Assembly: GCF_000245335.1 (NCBI RefSeq)
Contig: NZ_JH600279.1
Location: 372,001 to 436,000 of the forward strand
DNA: 64,000 nucleotides
Reading direction: 5' to 3'
From: Bacillus mojavensis RO-H-1 = KCTC 3706
Lineage (GTDB): Bacteria; Bacillota; Bacilli; Bacillales; Bacillaceae
Program-made: the position numbers and the translations under genes
The notes under the pieces: model-generated
Told to the model about the DNA's origin: nothing
The model's database searches: none
Seen by the model: the letters and a program-made list of their open reading frames with translations, nothing else
Shown here: one piece after another, positions 34,471 to 45,018 of the stretch
How the letters are laid out: every line of letters begins with the position of its first letter
How positions within the stretch are numbered: position 1 is the stretch's first letter

Positions 34471-36381
34471 CTAAGGCTGAAAATCGAATAACTGTGAGAT
34501 CATTTCTTCTTTTTCAAATAGCTTTTCGATGCTCTCGCGGATATTTTTGATAAAATTCTTTTTTTCCGTTGTCTGTTTTTTGAGTTCTGCAACAATTCCG
34601 TCATTAGCAGGGAGTGCACCTGTATGGAACGATTCATGAACTGATATTTTCTCTAATTTATCGAATGTGTGACTGAAACCGGCCGCAAGCCGGAATTGAA
34701 GATCGAAGGCATATTGCGAAGGGTTTTCTTCCATATGTTGAATCGCCGTGATGATTGCCTGTTTTTTGTCTATAAACGCTTCATCGATTTCCTGCCGGAA
34801 TACCTTTTGGTAGGCAGAAATCGCATCTTCCATATCTTCAACGATCTTCATGCCGTTTTGATAGATTCTGACAGCGGACGAGATATTGACTTTAATTGTT
34901 TCTCCCGAGCCGCTCTTCCCTGTAAAGTAAATATCGGAGCCTTTATAGCTGAAGCCTTTTTCCTTTGATAATGCGTTCAACATTTGAACGATGCTGTGGC
35001 CGTCGACGATGAGTTTTAATGCGTCTTTTGTTTCTGCGTCTAGCGTTTCAAAAGAAGAAATCATTGATTTTACATACTCCACAATTTCACTAACATCATT
35101 TAGAGCTTGCGTGAATTGGCCGTGCTTTAGATGATCAATGAAATCATCGTATCGTAATTCTATACCTTTCATACTCGCATTAAGATTAGATAATTCTTTT
35201 TTTATGACTTTTTTCTGTGTATCATCAATATAACCATTTTCAGCAAGCTGATCTACAATAGGCCCGCTGTTCCCCAACAGGGTGTGAAGAAAACCTAAAA
35301 AGGCTGGCAGCTGCTCTTTAATTCGGCCATACATTTGCTTAACATCATCAAAATTTTCATAAATAACACTTGCTTTCGCTAAAACGCCGTCTGTATGCTT
35401 TACTTTTTCTATCAATTCTATGTCTATCCCGCTGGCTGCTTTTACAAAACCGTTTAAGCCGTCTTTTTCATAGTCACCCTTATATTTTTGAAGGTATTCC
35501 TGCATCGACCTTACGTCTTCATCAGGAATCCCATCCATAATGTTTCGGATGCCTTTCACACTTGTGTTCGTATCCGCCATCTTCACATCGCCAAATGTAA
35601 TGAAATCCGCCTTGCCGCTGACTCCATACAGCGGGTCATCTTTTGATATGCGTTGGGTGATGTTTGCTGTGACGCCTTTGTCTTCATAATATTTTTGGAT
35701 TTCTTTTTTTAACTTCTCTGGTGGTATAGAATCAATATCTTCATATTTATAACTAAATTTTCTAATAACATATCTATATAAACTTTCATCAGTTTCAAGT
35801 AATTGATCGATATTGACTTGAGCCCCATTTACACCATAAACTTCATCATATTCTCCATTAATCAATTGCACCATTACTTGGTTATTATTAGCAAGTGAAT
35901 GTCCTAAGGCGAATGTTTTTAAATCCTCAGAGTCACCTGCTGCTTTCTTTGCTTTTTTAGCAAACTCCTTTGTAGCCTCATACTGACTATGATCGATTCC
36001 TAAAAAAAGACCAAAAAAGTTATACGACCAATCCTTATTATCAGCACTGCCTTCTGAAATAATATGAAGCTGATCGATATGTTTTTTCGTATCTATTATA
36101 TGGATTGCCGTCCCATCGTAACCTGATTCTCTGGTCGAACTTTCTATACTTGTATTCTGGTTTACAAGTTCACTGGAGGTGTATATTTCAATTTTTGTAT
36201 TCTCTGGAAGATCACGGTGTGTTTCTTCTTTATAAATTCTGCGTACATCTGCTTCGAAATCCGATTTGGCTTCCTTAACTTCACTTGCATTGATTGAGGC
36301 AAACTTTTGTTTATAGTCATATTCTAAATCAATTAGTCGTAACTTTACGTTCTCATTCTCAAATACATTTTTATTTTCCAT
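34471..36381 (-). CDS. yvcB: YvcB, large protein with lipase-like N-terminal half and helical C-terminal half
   Basis: A 636-residue protein without signal peptide or membrane segments. The N-terminal half (about 60-270) contains GHSLA at 160-164, the nucleophile elbow of alpha/beta hydrolases (Ser162), preceded by IISEGSAD (oxyanion-type strand) and followed by DPLYGVSGKAD (247-257), which resembles the Asp motif of class 3 lipases. No clear catalytic His follows, so activity is uncertain. From about 290 on the protein is nearly all helix. It lies between lipoprotein gene yvcA (1-base gap) and a small helical protein. Codon use and AT content differ from the neighbouring genes. In B. subtilis yvcA and yvcB have been linked to complex colony formation. 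Confidence 0.88.
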   Translation of the reverse strand: MENKNVFENENVKLRLIDLEYDYKQKFASINASEVKEAKSDFEADVRRIYKEETHRDLPENTKIEIYTSSELVNQNTSIESSTRESGYDGTAIHIIDTKKHIDQLHIISEGSADNKDWSYNFFGLFLGIDHSQYEATKEFAKKAKKAAGDSEDLKTFALGHSLANNNQVMVQLINGEYDEVYGVNGAQVNIDQLLETDESLYRYVIRKFSYKYEDIDSIPPEKLKKEIQKYYEDKGVTANITQRISKDDPLYGVSGKADFITFGDVKMADTNTSVKGIRNIMDGIPDEDVRSMQEYLQKYKGDYEKDGLNGFVKAASGIDIELIEKVKHTDGVLAKASVIYENFDDVKQMYGRIKEQLPAFLGFLHTLLGNSGPIVDQLAENGYIDDTQKKVIKKELSNLNASMKGIELRYDDFIDHLKHGQFTQALNDVSEIVEYVKSMISSFETLDAETKDALKLIVDGHSIVQMLNALSKEKGFSYKGSDIYFTGKSGSGETIKVNISSAVRIYQNGMKIVEDMEDAISAYQKVFRQEIDEAFIDKKQAIITAIQHMEENPSQYAFDLQFRLAAGFSHTFDKLEKISVHESFHTGALPANDGIVAELKKQTTEKKNFIKNIRESIEKLFEKEEMISQLFDFQP

Positions 36382-36382
36382 C

Positions 36383-37108
36383 TTATTTCTCCTTTTTATC
36401 TATTAAAAAGGTGATAGAATTAATTAATTTCTCTACTTTATTTTTAGCCTTTTCTTCATTTAAGGAGCATGGTTGATTTTCATTTTTGCATCCGAAAGTA
36501 AAGGCGTATTCTACTCCTAAGTTATCTTCTTCTGTAGATTTCACATATCCGAAGTAACTGTATGAATAATTATATTTTCTATCAATATCGTCAAAGATGT
36601 CTTTTTTCTTAGCAAAGTAGATGTCCGTTTTCTTTTTGCTACTTTTTTTGTATTCACCTTTATAATCATTTTTTCCACTTACAATATCTAACATTGTCTC
36701 AGGTTCATTCACAAAACTTTCTTCTTTGTAATATGTTACATGGCCATCAAACATTACATTGGTGTCTTTATCATAACTATTAAATCCAATACTTTCTTTG
36801 TTTCTCCCAGTTAAAGATGATCTTCTTGATAGATACTCCGTGTCCTCCGGAAATAACATCCTAAATCCTTTCAACTTAGATTCAAGCAAATAGTACCCAG
36901 GCTCCTCTTCCTTCGTTGACACCATGTACTCTCTCGTTTTCTCGTCCTGAAACGCGGGAACTTGCGGCAGGTCTTTTGGGTCCATGTCTTTTGGTTTTAC
37001 GGCTTCTGTTTTATTGTCATTTGTGGTGTTTTTATCATTGTCGTTCATACTGCATCCTCCTGTCAGGGCAAGTAATAAGCTAAAGCAAATAAAGATAATC
37101 TTTTTCAT
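36383..37108 (-). CDS. yvcA: Predicted lipoprotein YvcA
   Basis: A 241-residue protein with a signal peptide (KKIIFICFSLLLA) and lipobox LTGGC, predicted lipidated Cys19, so it should sit on the outer face of the membrane. An Asn/Lys/Asp-rich linker of about 30 residues precedes a globular domain with two cysteines in FGCKNENQPC. No family recognised. The start ATG follows TTGGAGG; an upstream ATG gives an unlikely extension. It is the first gene of the yvcA-yvcB-small helical protein unit and could be a membrane-anchored partner or protector against YvcB. It is AT-rich like yvcB. Confidence 0.88.
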   Translation of the reverse strand: MKKIIFICFSLLLALTGGCSMNDNDKNTTNDNKTEAVKPKDMDPKDLPQVPAFQDEKTREYMVSTKEEEPGYYLLESKLKGFRMLFPEDTEYLSRRSSLTGRNKESIGFNSYDKDTNVMFDGHVTYYKEESFVNEPETMLDIVSGKNDYKGEYKKSSKKKTDIYFAKKKDIFDDIDRKYNYSYSYFGYVKSTEEDNLGVEYAFTFGCKNENQPCSLNEEKAKNKVEKLINSITFLIDKKEK

Positions 37109-37322
37109 TACGAACCTCCAAGGGTTTTGTGAGATGATTCCATTTTTCAAAAGTAATACTATTGACCCTGTTATGGGATGATTATATTATCCTTTTCCAT
37201 GTTACATCATGGCGGAATTTGGATAAATAGGAAATCAGACTTGGTTTTGACCTTCTTTTATCCATTCGGAATGTGAAACACCTACAATATTACAAAATAC
37301 CCATTACATTTTTCTTATAACA

Positions 37323-37350
37323 AAAAAAAGAGCCTACGGATAAAGGCTCT
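37323..37350 (-). terminator. his operon terminator
   Basis: On the minus strand AGAGCCT pairs with AGGCTCT around a loop of eight bases, followed by eight T. It lies 10 bases beyond the hisI stop. Confidence 0.85.
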
Positions 37351-37359
37351 TTCCATTTA

Positions 37360-37980
37360 CTATTCAGAATGGCGTTTTTTCAAGACGTCAAGCACATCAT
37401 CCAGCGGCAATGCTTGCTCTCTGAGCAGGACAAGGAGATGATACAGCAGGTCTGCCGCTTCCCATTTCAGTTCCTCGTGGTCACGGTTTTTGGCGGCGAT
37501 GATGACTTCTGATGCTTCTTCGCCGACTTTTTTCAAAATCTTATCCACGCCTTCATGGAAGAGGTAAGTGGTGTAAGCTCCTTCAGGCATTTCAGCTTGG
37601 CGTTCTGCAATGACGCGCTCCAGCTCACTTAAGATGTCAAATCGCCCGGAGGTTTGTTCTTCTGTCTGTTCCTTTGTAAAACAGCTGTAGCTGCCGGTGT
37701 GGCATGCCGGACCGGACGGCTCTACAAGCACGACCAGTGCATCTTGGTCGCAGTCATATCGGATGCCTTTGACGGCTTGCGTATTCCCCGATGTTTCTCC
37801 CTTGTGCCATAGCTCCTGCCGCGAGCGGCTGTAAAACCATGTTTCTTTTGTTTCCATTGTTTTTTCGTATGATTCCCTGTTCATATATGCAAGTGTCAGC
37901 ACTTCTTTGCTTGCCGCGTCCTGGACGATGGCAGGGATTAATCCGTCTTCGTTAAAACGCAGTTCATCTGCCTGTTTCAT
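37360..37980 (-). CDS. hisI: Phosphoribosyl-AMP cyclohydrolase / phosphoribosyl-ATP pyrophosphatase
   Basis: A 206-residue bifunctional enzyme for steps 2 and 3 of histidine synthesis. The N-terminal cyclohydrolase (about 1-110) shows the metal-binding YDCDQDALV and the cysteines in [12 protein letters not shown]. The C-terminal pyrophosphohydrolase (about 115-206) has the MazG-like pattern [12 protein letters not shown] and [13 protein letters not shown]. It is the last his gene and overlaps hisF by 4 bases. Confidence 0.96.
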   Translation of the reverse strand: MKQADELRFNEDGLIPAIVQDAASKEVLTLAYMNRESYEKTMETKETWFYSRSRQELWHKGETSGNTQAVKGIRYDCDQDALVVLVEPSGPACHTGSYSCFTKEQTEEQTSGRFDILSELERVIAERQAEMPEGAYTTYLFHEGVDKILKKVGEEASEVIIAAKNRDHEELKWEAADLLYHLLVLLREQALPLDDVLDVLKKRHSE

Positions 37981-38735
37981 CTCACATTCACCCCGTGCTC
38001 TTTCAAATATGATTTCACTTCTTTAATTGATGTTTCTTTATAATGAAAAATGGAGGCAGCCAGCGCGGCGTCCGCTTCCCCTTTTGTAAAAGCCTCGAGC
38101 ATATGCTGCGCGTTTCCTGCTCCCCCTGAGGCGATGACAGGAACCGGAACAGCTTCTGACACGAGCTTTGTCAGCCTGTGGTCAAAGCCCTTTTTCTCCC
38201 CATCTGAGTCCATGCTGGTTAGCAGGATTTCTCCGGCTCCGCGTTTGACGGCTTCCTTCGCCCATGCTGTAACTTCCCAATCCGTTTTCTTTCTGCCGCC
38301 GTGCGTGTAGACCTTGTATGAGTCAGATGTTTCGTCGTACTTGGCGTCTATGGCGAGTACGATACATTGAGATCCGAAAAACGCCGCGCCTTCGGTAATC
38401 AGCTCGGGACGGAGAACAGCTGCCGTGTTTACAGAAACTTTGTCCGCGCCGGCACGCAGAATCGTTTTCATATCGCTAAGCTGATTGATGCCGCCTCCGA
38501 CTGTAAACGGAATCGCAAGCTTTGCAGCAACCTGCTCTACGACGTCAACCATCGTTTTACGGCCTTCATGCGAAGCGGAAATATCAAGAAACACCAGTTC
38601 ATCCGCGCCTTCCTGGTCGTATACTTCCGCCAGCTCGACAGGATCACCGGCATCCTTCAGTTCAAGAAATTGAATCCCTTTGACAACGCGCCCTTCTTTC
38701 ACATCAAGACAAGGGATAATCCGTTTTGTTATCAT
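37977..38735 (-). CDS. hisF: Imidazole glycerol phosphate synthase cyclase subunit
   Basis: A 252-residue (beta/alpha)8 barrel. Asp11 in IPCLDVKEG and Asp130 in LAIDAKYDE are the catalytic pair; GGGI and the late ASGGAGN bind phosphate. With HisH it makes imidazole glycerol phosphate and AICAR. Overlaps with hisA and hisI are 4 bases each. Confidence 0.97.
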   Translation of the reverse strand: MITKRIIPCLDVKEGRVVKGIQFLELKDAGDPVELAEVYDQEGADELVFLDISASHEGRKTMVDVVEQVAAKLAIPFTVGGGINQLSDMKTILRAGADKVSVNTAAVLRPELITEGAAFFGSQCIVLAIDAKYDETSDSYKVYTHGGRKKTDWEVTAWAKEAVKRGAGEILLTSMDSDGEKKGFDHRLTKLVSEAVPVPVIASGGAGNAQHMLEAFTKGEADAALAASIFHYKETSIKEVKSYLKEHGVNVR

Positions 38736-39469
38736 TTCCCCTTCATCCTTTCAATCGCCTCGCCAAGTGTAAACTGGTTGGTATACAGCGCTTTTCCGAT
38801 AATGGCTCCAGAAACCCCATTCGCATGATAACGGGCAAGAGCTTCAAGATCCGCAACAGAGCTGACTCCGCCAGAGGCGATGACAGATTTTCCGGTTTCT
38901 TTCGCGAGTTCCACTGTGCTTTCGATATTGGGGCCTGACAGCATCCCGTCTGTCGCAATATCAGTAAAAATAAAAACTTCTGCGCCTTCGTTGGCGAGCT
39001 CTTTGCCGAGTTCAGTCGCCTTAAGACTTGAGGTTTCCAGCCACCCCTCTGTTGAAACAAAGCCGTTTCTTGCGTCCAGCCCGATGGCTATCCTTTCGCC
39101 ATACTCTTTCAGCATTTTTTTTACAAACGGCGGATCAGAAACAGCAGAGCTTCCCAGGATCACGCGATCGACTCCTGCCGATAAGTAATCGTAGACGTCG
39201 CTTTCCGAACGAATGCCGCCGCCGATTTCGACTTTCAGATTGAGCTTTTGTACAATTTCGATGACATGACGGTCATTTACTTTTTTTCCTTCCTTCGCGC
39301 CGTCAAGATCAACTAGATGAATCCATTCAGCCCCCTCACTTGCAAATAACGAGGCCATGTCGAACGGCGAATCGCCGTATACGGTTTCCTTGCTGTAATC
39401 GCCTTGGACGAGACGTACACATTTGCCGTTTCTCATATCAATGGCCGGAAATAATGTAAAAGCACTCAT
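38732..39469 (-). CDS. hisA: ProFAR isomerase
   Basis: A 245-residue (beta/alpha)8 barrel homologous to HisF. Asp11 in [17 protein letters not shown] and the Asp in [11 protein letters not shown] are catalytic. It isomerises the aminoaldose ProFAR to the ketose PRFAR. It overlaps hisH and hisF by 4 bases each. Confidence 0.97.
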   Translation of the reverse strand: MSAFTLFPAIDMRNGKCVRLVQGDYSKETVYGDSPFDMASLFASEGAEWIHLVDLDGAKEGKKVNDRHVIEIVQKLNLKVEIGGGIRSESDVYDYLSAGVDRVILGSSAVSDPPFVKKMLKEYGERIAIGLDARNGFVSTEGWLETSSLKATELGKELANEGAEVFIFTDIATDGMLSGPNIESTVELAKETGKSVIASGGVSSVADLEALARYHANGVSGAIIGKALYTNQFTLGEAIERMKGK

Positions 39470-40104
39470 TTTTTCACCTTCTGTTCTGCTGCCATTTTTG
39501 TGAATTGGATTAAGATAGACATTCCGACCGCACTGCTTTTTTCCGGGTGAAACTGAGCGCCGAAGATGTTCTCTTTTCCGACAACCGCAGGCACCTGCAC
39601 ACCGTACTCGGCACTTGCCAGTAGCGCGTCGTCATCCATTCCGTCAATATAATAGGAATGGACAAAATAAGCGTAGCCTTCTTCTACTCCGGCCAGCAGC
39701 GGAGATTCGTTATGAAAGGAGAGGCGGTTCCATCCCATATGCGGAACCTTCAGCTTGTTTCCCTGCTGATCTTCCGGCTTCAGCCTGACTGCTTTTCCCT
39801 TTAACAAACCGAGACCTGCAGCGGTTCCATGCTCTTCGCTCTCATGAAACAAAAGCTGCATGCCGAGGCAGATCCCAAGAAGCAATCTCCCCTCTGACAC
39901 CATCTTATGAATGAATTGATCGAGATTGGCGTTGCGCAAATTGTCCATCGCGTCCCCAAACGACCCGACTCCCGGCAAAATGAAAGCATCGGCTATACTC
40001 AGCTCCTCCGGAATGCCTGAAACAAAGTACGGTACGCCGACACGCTCCAGCGCCTTTGAAACGCTGTATAAATTGCCCATTCCGTAATCTATCACACCGA
40101 TCAT
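39466..40104 (-). CDS. hisH: Imidazole glycerol phosphate synthase glutaminase subunit
   Basis: A 212-residue class I glutaminase. The nucleophile is Cys79 in [11 protein letters not shown], and the His-Glu pair is in GAQFHPEKS. It supplies ammonia to HisF. Its start follows the hisB stop directly. Confidence 0.97.
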   Translation of the reverse strand: MIGVIDYGMGNLYSVSKALERVGVPYFVSGIPEELSIADAFILPGVGSFGDAMDNLRNANLDQFIHKMVSEGRLLLGICLGMQLLFHESEEHGTAAGLGLLKGKAVRLKPEDQQGNKLKVPHMGWNRLSFHNESPLLAGVEEGYAYFVHSYYIDGMDDDALLASAEYGVQVPAVVGKENIFGAQFHPEKSSAVGMSILIQFTKMAAEQKVKK

Positions 40105-40689
40105 TTACAGCATCCCTTTCGTTGACGGAATCCCTTTGACACGCGGGTCTATCATTGTCGCTTCATCAAGCGCGCGTCCTAAGGCTTTAAAAACAGCTTC
40201 TATCATATGGTGTGTATTTGTGCCGTAATGAACGATCACGTGCAAGTTCATCCGTGCTTCAAGCGCCAGCTTACATAAAAATTCATGTACAAGCTCAGTA
40301 TCGAAAGTTCCGACTTTCGCTGCAGGAAAGTCAGCACGCATTTCCAAGTGCGGCCGATTGCTTAAATCAACCACTACCTGAGCAAGCGCCTCATCCATCG
40401 GCACAAACGCCGAGCCGTAGCGTTTGATGCCTTTTTTATCGCCTAGTGCTTCAAGCAAAGCCTGCCCTAAGCAAATGCCGATATCTTCAGTTGTGTGGTG
40501 ATCATCAATATCGACATCACCTTTTGCATGAATGGAAAGATCAAATTGCCCGTGTTTTGTGAACAGGTCCAGCATATGCGTCATAAACGGCACATCTGTT
40601 TTGATTTCTGCTTGTCCTTCACCGTCTATTGCGAATGACAGTTCTATATCCGTTTCATTTGTTGTTCTGGCGCGTTCCGCTTTTCTCAT
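40105..40689 (-). CDS. hisB: Imidazoleglycerol-phosphate dehydratase
   Basis: A 194-residue manganese enzyme. The two metal-binding repeats are [14 protein letters not shown] near residue 62 and [13 protein letters not shown] near residue 163. It converts imidazole glycerol phosphate to imidazole acetol phosphate. Single-function form, as usual in Bacillus. It overlaps hisD by 4 bases. Confidence 0.97.
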   Translation of the reverse strand: MRKAERARTTNETDIELSFAIDGEGQAEIKTDVPFMTHMLDLFTKHGQFDLSIHAKGDVDIDDHHTTEDIGICLGQALLEALGDKKGIKRYGSAFVPMDEALAQVVVDLSNRPHLEMRADFPAAKVGTFDTELVHEFLCKLALEARMNLHVIVHYGTNTHHMIEAVFKALGRALDEATMIDPRVKGIPSTKGML

Positions 40690-41969
40690 TTCGAATTCCT
40701 CCGTTCTCTCGCTTCGATTGACCTGGCATGCGCTTCTAATCCTTCCAGTCTGGCAAAAGCTGCAATGCTTTCCGCATGTTCTTCAAAGGCTGATTGGCTG
40801 TATGAAATAATGCTCGATTTCTTTTGAAAATCCGTGACGTTTAATGGGCTTGAAAATCTGGCCGTCCCATTCGTCGGAAGCACATGGTTCGGTCCGGCAA
40901 AATAATCTCCGACTGGTTCAGGGCTGTATCGGCCTAAGAAAATTGCACCCGCGTGCTTAATATTGCCAAGCAAAGCTTCGGGAGACTGTGTGATGATTTC
41001 TAAATGCTCCGGGGCGAGCGTATTGACTGTATTGACCGCTTCATCTATCGTCTCAGCCACATAAATACATCCATAATCTCTCACTGAAGCTTCCGCAATA
41101 TCTCTGCGCGGCAAGGTTTTAAGCTGCTCGTTCATCTCGGCTGAAACGGCCTCAGCCAGCGGCATGGAATCTGTGACAAGCACACATGAGCTAAGCATGT
41201 CGTGTTCCGCTTGTGACAGCAGGTCGGCGGCTATTTCACGAGGGATAGCAGTTTCATCAGCCAGCACAACGATTTCACTCGGTCCGGCAATCATATCAAT
41301 ATCGACATCACCGAACACCTCTCGTTTGGCAAGCGCGACATAAATATTTCCCGGGCCTGTAATTTTATCGACCGGCTCAATGGTTTCTGTCCCATATGCC
41401 AGCGCCGCAATTGCTTGAGCCCCTCCCATTTTGTAAATATCTTTGATGCCCAGCTCAGCAGCTGCGGCTAAGACTCCCGGAGACAGCCGTCCGTCTTTTC
41501 CCGGTGGTGTGACAAGAACGATTCTTTCCACGCCCGCTGTAAGCGCCGGAATGACATTCATCAAAACAGATGACGGATATGCGGCAGTTCCGCCCGGCAC
41601 ATAAACGCCGGCAGAATCAAGTGCCGTCACTTTCTGTCCCAGCATTGTGCCATCCTTTCTGTGATAAAACCAGGAAGATTGAAGCTGTCTTTCGTGATAT
41701 TCAGTAATGTTTTTGATCGCTTGCCTGATCACCTGCAGCAGCTGGGGGTCCAGCAGTTTGTATGCTTCTTCAATTTCTTCTGTTGTGACTAATGCGCTGT
41801 CGAGCTTGATGCCGTCAAACTTGGCCGTGTAGTCACGAACGGCCTGATCACCATTTGCTTTTACATGTTCAATAATGGATCGGACCGCGTTTCTTTGTTC
41901 TTCCGTTCCGGCATCAATTGACCGCTTGAGAGAAAGCCGATCCGCGCCGCTAATGGTTTTGATTTTCAT
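40686..41969 (-). CDS. hisD: Histidinol dehydrogenase
   Basis: A 427-residue zinc enzyme for the last two oxidations, histidinol to histidine. Recognisable parts are [24 protein letters not shown] (zinc-binding Gln/His) and the C-terminal [18 protein letters not shown]. It overlaps hisG by 4 bases. Confidence 0.97.
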   Translation of the reverse strand: MKIKTISGADRLSLKRSIDAGTEEQRNAVRSIIEHVKANGDQAVRDYTAKFDGIKLDSALVTTEEIEEAYKLLDPQLLQVIRQAIKNITEYHERQLQSSWFYHRKDGTMLGQKVTALDSAGVYVPGGTAAYPSSVLMNVIPALTAGVERIVLVTPPGKDGRLSPGVLAAAAELGIKDIYKMGGAQAIAALAYGTETIEPVDKITGPGNIYVALAKREVFGDVDIDMIAGPSEIVVLADETAIPREIAADLLSQAEHDMLSSCVLVTDSMPLAEAVSAEMNEQLKTLPRRDIAEASVRDYGCIYVAETIDEAVNTVNTLAPEHLEIITQSPEALLGNIKHAGAIFLGRYSPEPVGDYFAGPNHVLPTNGTARFSSPLNVTDFQKKSSIISYSQSAFEEHAESIAAFARLEGLEAHARSIEARERRNSK

Positions 41970-42607
41970 TTTGCCGGTTCTCCTTCCACAACAAGAGATA
42001 AACGGGACGCCATTTCGTCGATGACATCGTCCTTCATGCGATAGCTTACAGGGTTGACGATAAAGCGGGAGGTAATATCACAAATATGCTCTGTTTCAAC
42101 GAGTCCGTTTTCTTTAAGCGTCTGTCCCGTAGATACGATGTCGACTATTCTGTCCGCAAGCCCGATAAGAGGAGCAAGCTCGATTGAGCCGTTCAGCTTA
42201 ATAATCTCGACTTGCTCTCCCTGCTCTCTAAAATAACCGGAAGCTACATTCGGATACTTTGTCGCAATTCTCGGCGCGACGCCGCTCCAGTTGGTATCAG
42301 GAAGTCCGGCAACAGCGAGATGGCATTTGCTGATTTTCAAATCCAGCACCTCATATACATCGCGCTCCTCCTCCAGCATGACATCCTTCCCCGCAATTCC
42401 GACATCTGCCACGCCGTGCTCCACATATGTGGTCACATCCATCGGCTTTGCCAAAATAAAGCGGAGATTTTCCTCCGGCACATCGATGATCAGTTTTCTG
42501 GAATCCTCAAACTCTTCCGGCAGCTTGTATCCCGCCTGCCGCAGCAGCCCTGCTGCTTCTTCAAATATTCGCCCCTTCGGCATGGCCATTGTGAGTAACT
42601 TACCCAT
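41966..42607 (-). CDS. hisG: ATP phosphoribosyltransferase, short form
   Basis: A 213-residue catalytic subunit without the C-terminal regulatory domain of long forms, so it needs HisZ. It starts histidine synthesis from ATP and PRPP; the PRPP-binding loop lies in [15 protein letters not shown]. The ATG chosen follows AAGGAAG and gives [13 protein letters not shown]; a longer frame adds 15 unlikely residues. It overlaps hisZ by 8 bases. Confidence 0.96.
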   Translation of the reverse strand: MGKLLTMAMPKGRIFEEAAGLLRQAGYKLPEEFEDSRKLIIDVPEENLRFILAKPMDVTTYVEHGVADVGIAGKDVMLEEERDVYEVLDLKISKCHLAVAGLPDTNWSGVAPRIATKYPNVASGYFREQGEQVEIIKLNGSIELAPLIGLADRIVDIVSTGQTLKENGLVETEHICDITSRFIVNPVSYRMKDDVIDEMASRLSLVVEGEPAK

Positions 42608-43775
42608 TTTGCTCTTCCTTTCTGGCACCGATAAAATAAGTGACATTTGCAAATGATTTTGTCATCTGATCAATATTTTCAATCCCCAGTAAATCCTGAA
42701 GAACAACTTTTTTTCCTTTCAAACGCTCTTCATTCGCAAAAGCGATGGCCTGCACCCTCTGCTCTTTGCTGAAAATGACAGCATCGATTTCACTGGGTTC
42801 GTCTTTCATATGAAGCGCTTCAATCATTCGGTCAATCCGGAGCCCAAAACCCGTCGCCGGCGCTGGTGAATTAAAATGTCCCAGAAGCTTGTTATAACGC
42901 CCGCCGCTGCCAATCACAAAGCCGACACTTTCCGCGTACACTTCAAATAAAATCCCAGTGTAGTAGCTCATATGGCTGACCATATTCAGATCAAGACGGA
43001 CATTTTCCGTACATCCGTAGTCTTCAAGAATCTCCCACAGTGCCTTCAGTTCATCAACAACACTTTTTCCTTGCACTGAATCGACGATTTCTTCTGCACG
43101 CTCGCATACTTCTATACTGCCCCGCAATTCGAGAAGCTCCAGTAACCTGTTTTTATCAATGGAGGAAAGCGGAAGAGATTTGACGTGCTCTCTGTAGCCG
43201 ACATAATTCTTTTCATATAAAAACCTCCGGAGCACGTCTGCGCGTTCAACATTCCCGAGCACCTCAACAAACAGGGCATCTGCAATGCCTGCGTGGCCGA
43301 TTGCAATTTTAAATGAAGTCAGGCCGGCATTTTTTAACGCACCGACTACTAAGGCAATAACCTCTGCATCCGCACTTGTCGTGCCATCACCAATCAATTC
43401 CACTCCAACCTGCTCAAACTCGGCAGGACGTCCGCCCTCGCGTTCCTGGGCTCTGAACACATTTGCCGCATAGCCGACTCTGAGCGGTTGATTATGTTTC
43501 AGCAGCTTTGAAGCCGCCACCCTTGCGATCGGCCCTGTCATATCCGGGCGAAGCACCAGTGTCTTGCCATCCTGATCCAGAAGCTTAAACAGCTGCTGCT
43601 CTTCAATTGCTGACTGCACACCAACCGTATCGTAAAACTCCAGCGTAGGTGTTTCCATAAATTGATAGCCCCATTTATCTATCATATCGGTTAACGATTG
43701 CCTCACCTTATTTTTCGTTTCATATAAACCGGGCAGTGTATCTCTCATGCCGTGCGGTTTTTCAAACATAAACAT
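42600..43775 (-). CDS. hisZ: ATP phosphoribosyltransferase regulatory subunit
   Basis: A 391-residue protein resembling histidyl-tRNA synthetase without its anticodon-binding part. The class II motifs [25 protein letters not shown] (motif 2 region) and [13 protein letters not shown] are visible. It joins the short HisG to form the active, histidine-inhibited enzyme. The start ATG is preceded by GGAGGTG at nine bases; seven extra codons upstream are less likely. First gene of the operon. Confidence 0.95.
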   Translation of the reverse strand: MFMFEKPHGMRDTLPGLYETKNKVRQSLTDMIDKWGYQFMETPTLEFYDTVGVQSAIEEQQLFKLLDQDGKTLVLRPDMTGPIARVAASKLLKHNQPLRVGYAANVFRAQEREGGRPAEFEQVGVELIGDGTTSADAEVIALVVGALKNAGLTSFKIAIGHAGIADALFVEVLGNVERADVLRRFLYEKNYVGYREHVKSLPLSSIDKNRLLELLELRGSIEVCERAEEIVDSVQGKSVVDELKALWEILEDYGCTENVRLDLNMVSHMSYYTGILFEVYAESVGFVIGSGGRYNKLLGHFNSPAPATGFGLRIDRMIEALHMKDEPSEIDAVIFSKEQRVQAIAFANEERLKGKKVVLQDLLGIENIDQMTKSFANVTYFIGARKEEQNG

Positions 43776-43842
43776 CAACCCGAGCACCTCCGTCATTGTT
43801 TGAAGGAAAATTCCGAATCCTTTAGTTCGCTAATATGATAAT

Positions 43843-43871
43843 ATGTTAGCAGATGAAAGAATGGAAATCAA
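43843..43871 (-). promoter_or_regulatory. Putative promoter of the his operon
   Basis: On the minus strand TTGATT (43866-43871), a 17-base spacer and TAACAT (43843-43848) lie about 70 bases before hisZ. No T-box or other leader element is visible in the short leader. Confidence 0.55.
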
Positions 43872-43983
43872 TCCTTAACTTTTTCACAAATATGTATCAT
43901 TCAGAAATTCTCCTCCTAAATATGAAAAAATCATGAATAAAGAATGAAAGGTCAGTCATATCTCAAATTCTTTATGTTTGGCA

Positions 43984-43992
43984 TGCTATAAT
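43984..43992 (+). promoter_or_regulatory. Extended -10 promoter of yvpB
   Basis: TGCTATAAT is a perfect -10 with TGn extension, 31 bases before the yvpB ATG. The -35 is poor. Confidence 0.6.
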
Positions 43993-44022
43993 ACAAATCA
44001 AATAGAGAACAAGGAGTTAAAA

Positions 44023-44769
44023 ATGAAAACACTGCGAACGTTATGTGTACTGATCATACTTTCTGCTGTCATTTTCTTCGGCATCAAAATATATGCAAAA
44101 GATATAGATATTTCGTTTTTCAAAATTGATTTAGGTGCAACGAAGAATGAATCTGAAGCAGCAAACAAAGAGAAGAAACTGAAAGGAAGCGCTGAGCCGA
44201 TGGACGTCACGCTTTTCAATCAGATGGATGCCCCAAAGCTCTATAATGGCTGTGAGGTGACGAGCCTTGCGATGGTGCTGCACTATGCGGGATACAACGT
44301 GACAAAGAATACACTGGCAAACCAGATCGCAACAGTGCCTTTGACATACAGCAGCGGATTAAAAGGTGATCCGAATGACGGATTTGTCGGTGATATGGCG
44401 AACGGCCCGGGGCTAGGTGTCTATCACGGCCCGATCTATCAGCTCGCTAAAACCTATGCGGGGGACAGCGTTTCTGATCTGACAGGAAAAAGCATCTCTG
44501 CTGTTTATGAGCAGCTTGAGAAAGGCAACCCGGTTTGGGTTATCACGACAGCCAACTTTACGCCGGTTGACAACATGCAGACATGGAAAACGCCAAACGG
44601 AACGATCGATATCACGTACAGCGAACACAGTGTCGCCGTCACGGGTTATGATGAAAATTACGTGTATGTGAATGACCCTTATGGCTATAAAAACAGAAAA
44701 ACAGACCGGACCAGCTTCGAAAAAGCGTGGGTGCAAATGGGCAGCCAAGCCATCGTCGTTCAAAAGTAA
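44023..44769 (+). CDS. yvpB: C39-like cysteine peptidase family protein, membrane-anchored or secreted
   Basis: A 248-residue protein. Residues about 5-25 form one hydrophobic signal or anchor segment. The C-terminal domain (about 65-248) is of the peptidase C39-like type: Cys in LYNGCEVTSLAMVL, His in SEHSVAVTGYD and Asp in VYVNDPYG make a papain-like triad. The substrate is unknown; it should act outside the membrane. AAGGAG lies 6 bases before the chosen ATG; an upstream in-frame ATG lies inside the promoter. Confidence 0.88.
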   Translation: MKTLRTLCVLIILSAVIFFGIKIYAKDIDISFFKIDLGATKNESEAANKEKKLKGSAEPMDVTLFNQMDAPKLYNGCEVTSLAMVLHYAGYNVTKNTLANQIATVPLTYSSGLKGDPNDGFVGDMANGPGLGVYHGPIYQLAKTYAGDSVSDLTGKSISAVYEQLEKGNPVWVITTANFTPVDNMQTWKTPNGTIDITYSEHSVAVTGYDENYVYVNDPYGYKNRKTDRTSFEKAWVQMGSQAIVVQK

Positions 44770-44947
44770 AGCTGCCCGCTTTCACAAGCTTTTCTTATGC
44801 TCTCTCCTGAGCAAATACGCCAATACTCATGCTTGATGTTTAAATCAGGTAACAATGACGCATTTTCCATTTTCCATCCAAATTTGTCTTTACTTTCAGG
44901 CTGGCTATTTTTATGATTAAAACAGATTCAGCCTTGCCCCGATCTAT

Positions 44948-44986
44948 GTGAGAGAAGCCGGTGCAAGATGCTGACGCTTCTCTTAC
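44948..44986 (+). other. Stem-loop in the pelC leader
   Basis: GTGAGAGAAGC (44948-44958) pairs with GCTTCTCTTAC (44976-44986), 11 bp with one G-U pair, around a 17-base loop. There is no T-run after it. It lies 16 bases before the pelC ribosome site, so it may stabilise the mRNA or affect translation. The rest of 44770-45002 shows no gene. Confidence 0.5.
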
Positions 44987-45018
44987 AAAACTAAAGATAT
45001 CCGGGGAGGATTTTATCA

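Noticed and set aside
38367..38828. 153-codon plus-strand open frame
   Set aside because: It lies antisense to hisF and hisA, without ribosome site or recognisable domain.
42212..42656. Two overlapping plus-strand frames of 121-128 codons
   Set aside because: They are shadows of hisG and the end of hisZ; both real genes have motifs and overlapping starts.
43797..44022. T-box or attenuator before hisZ
   Set aside because: The leader is short and shows neither a T-box core nor a terminator hairpin.
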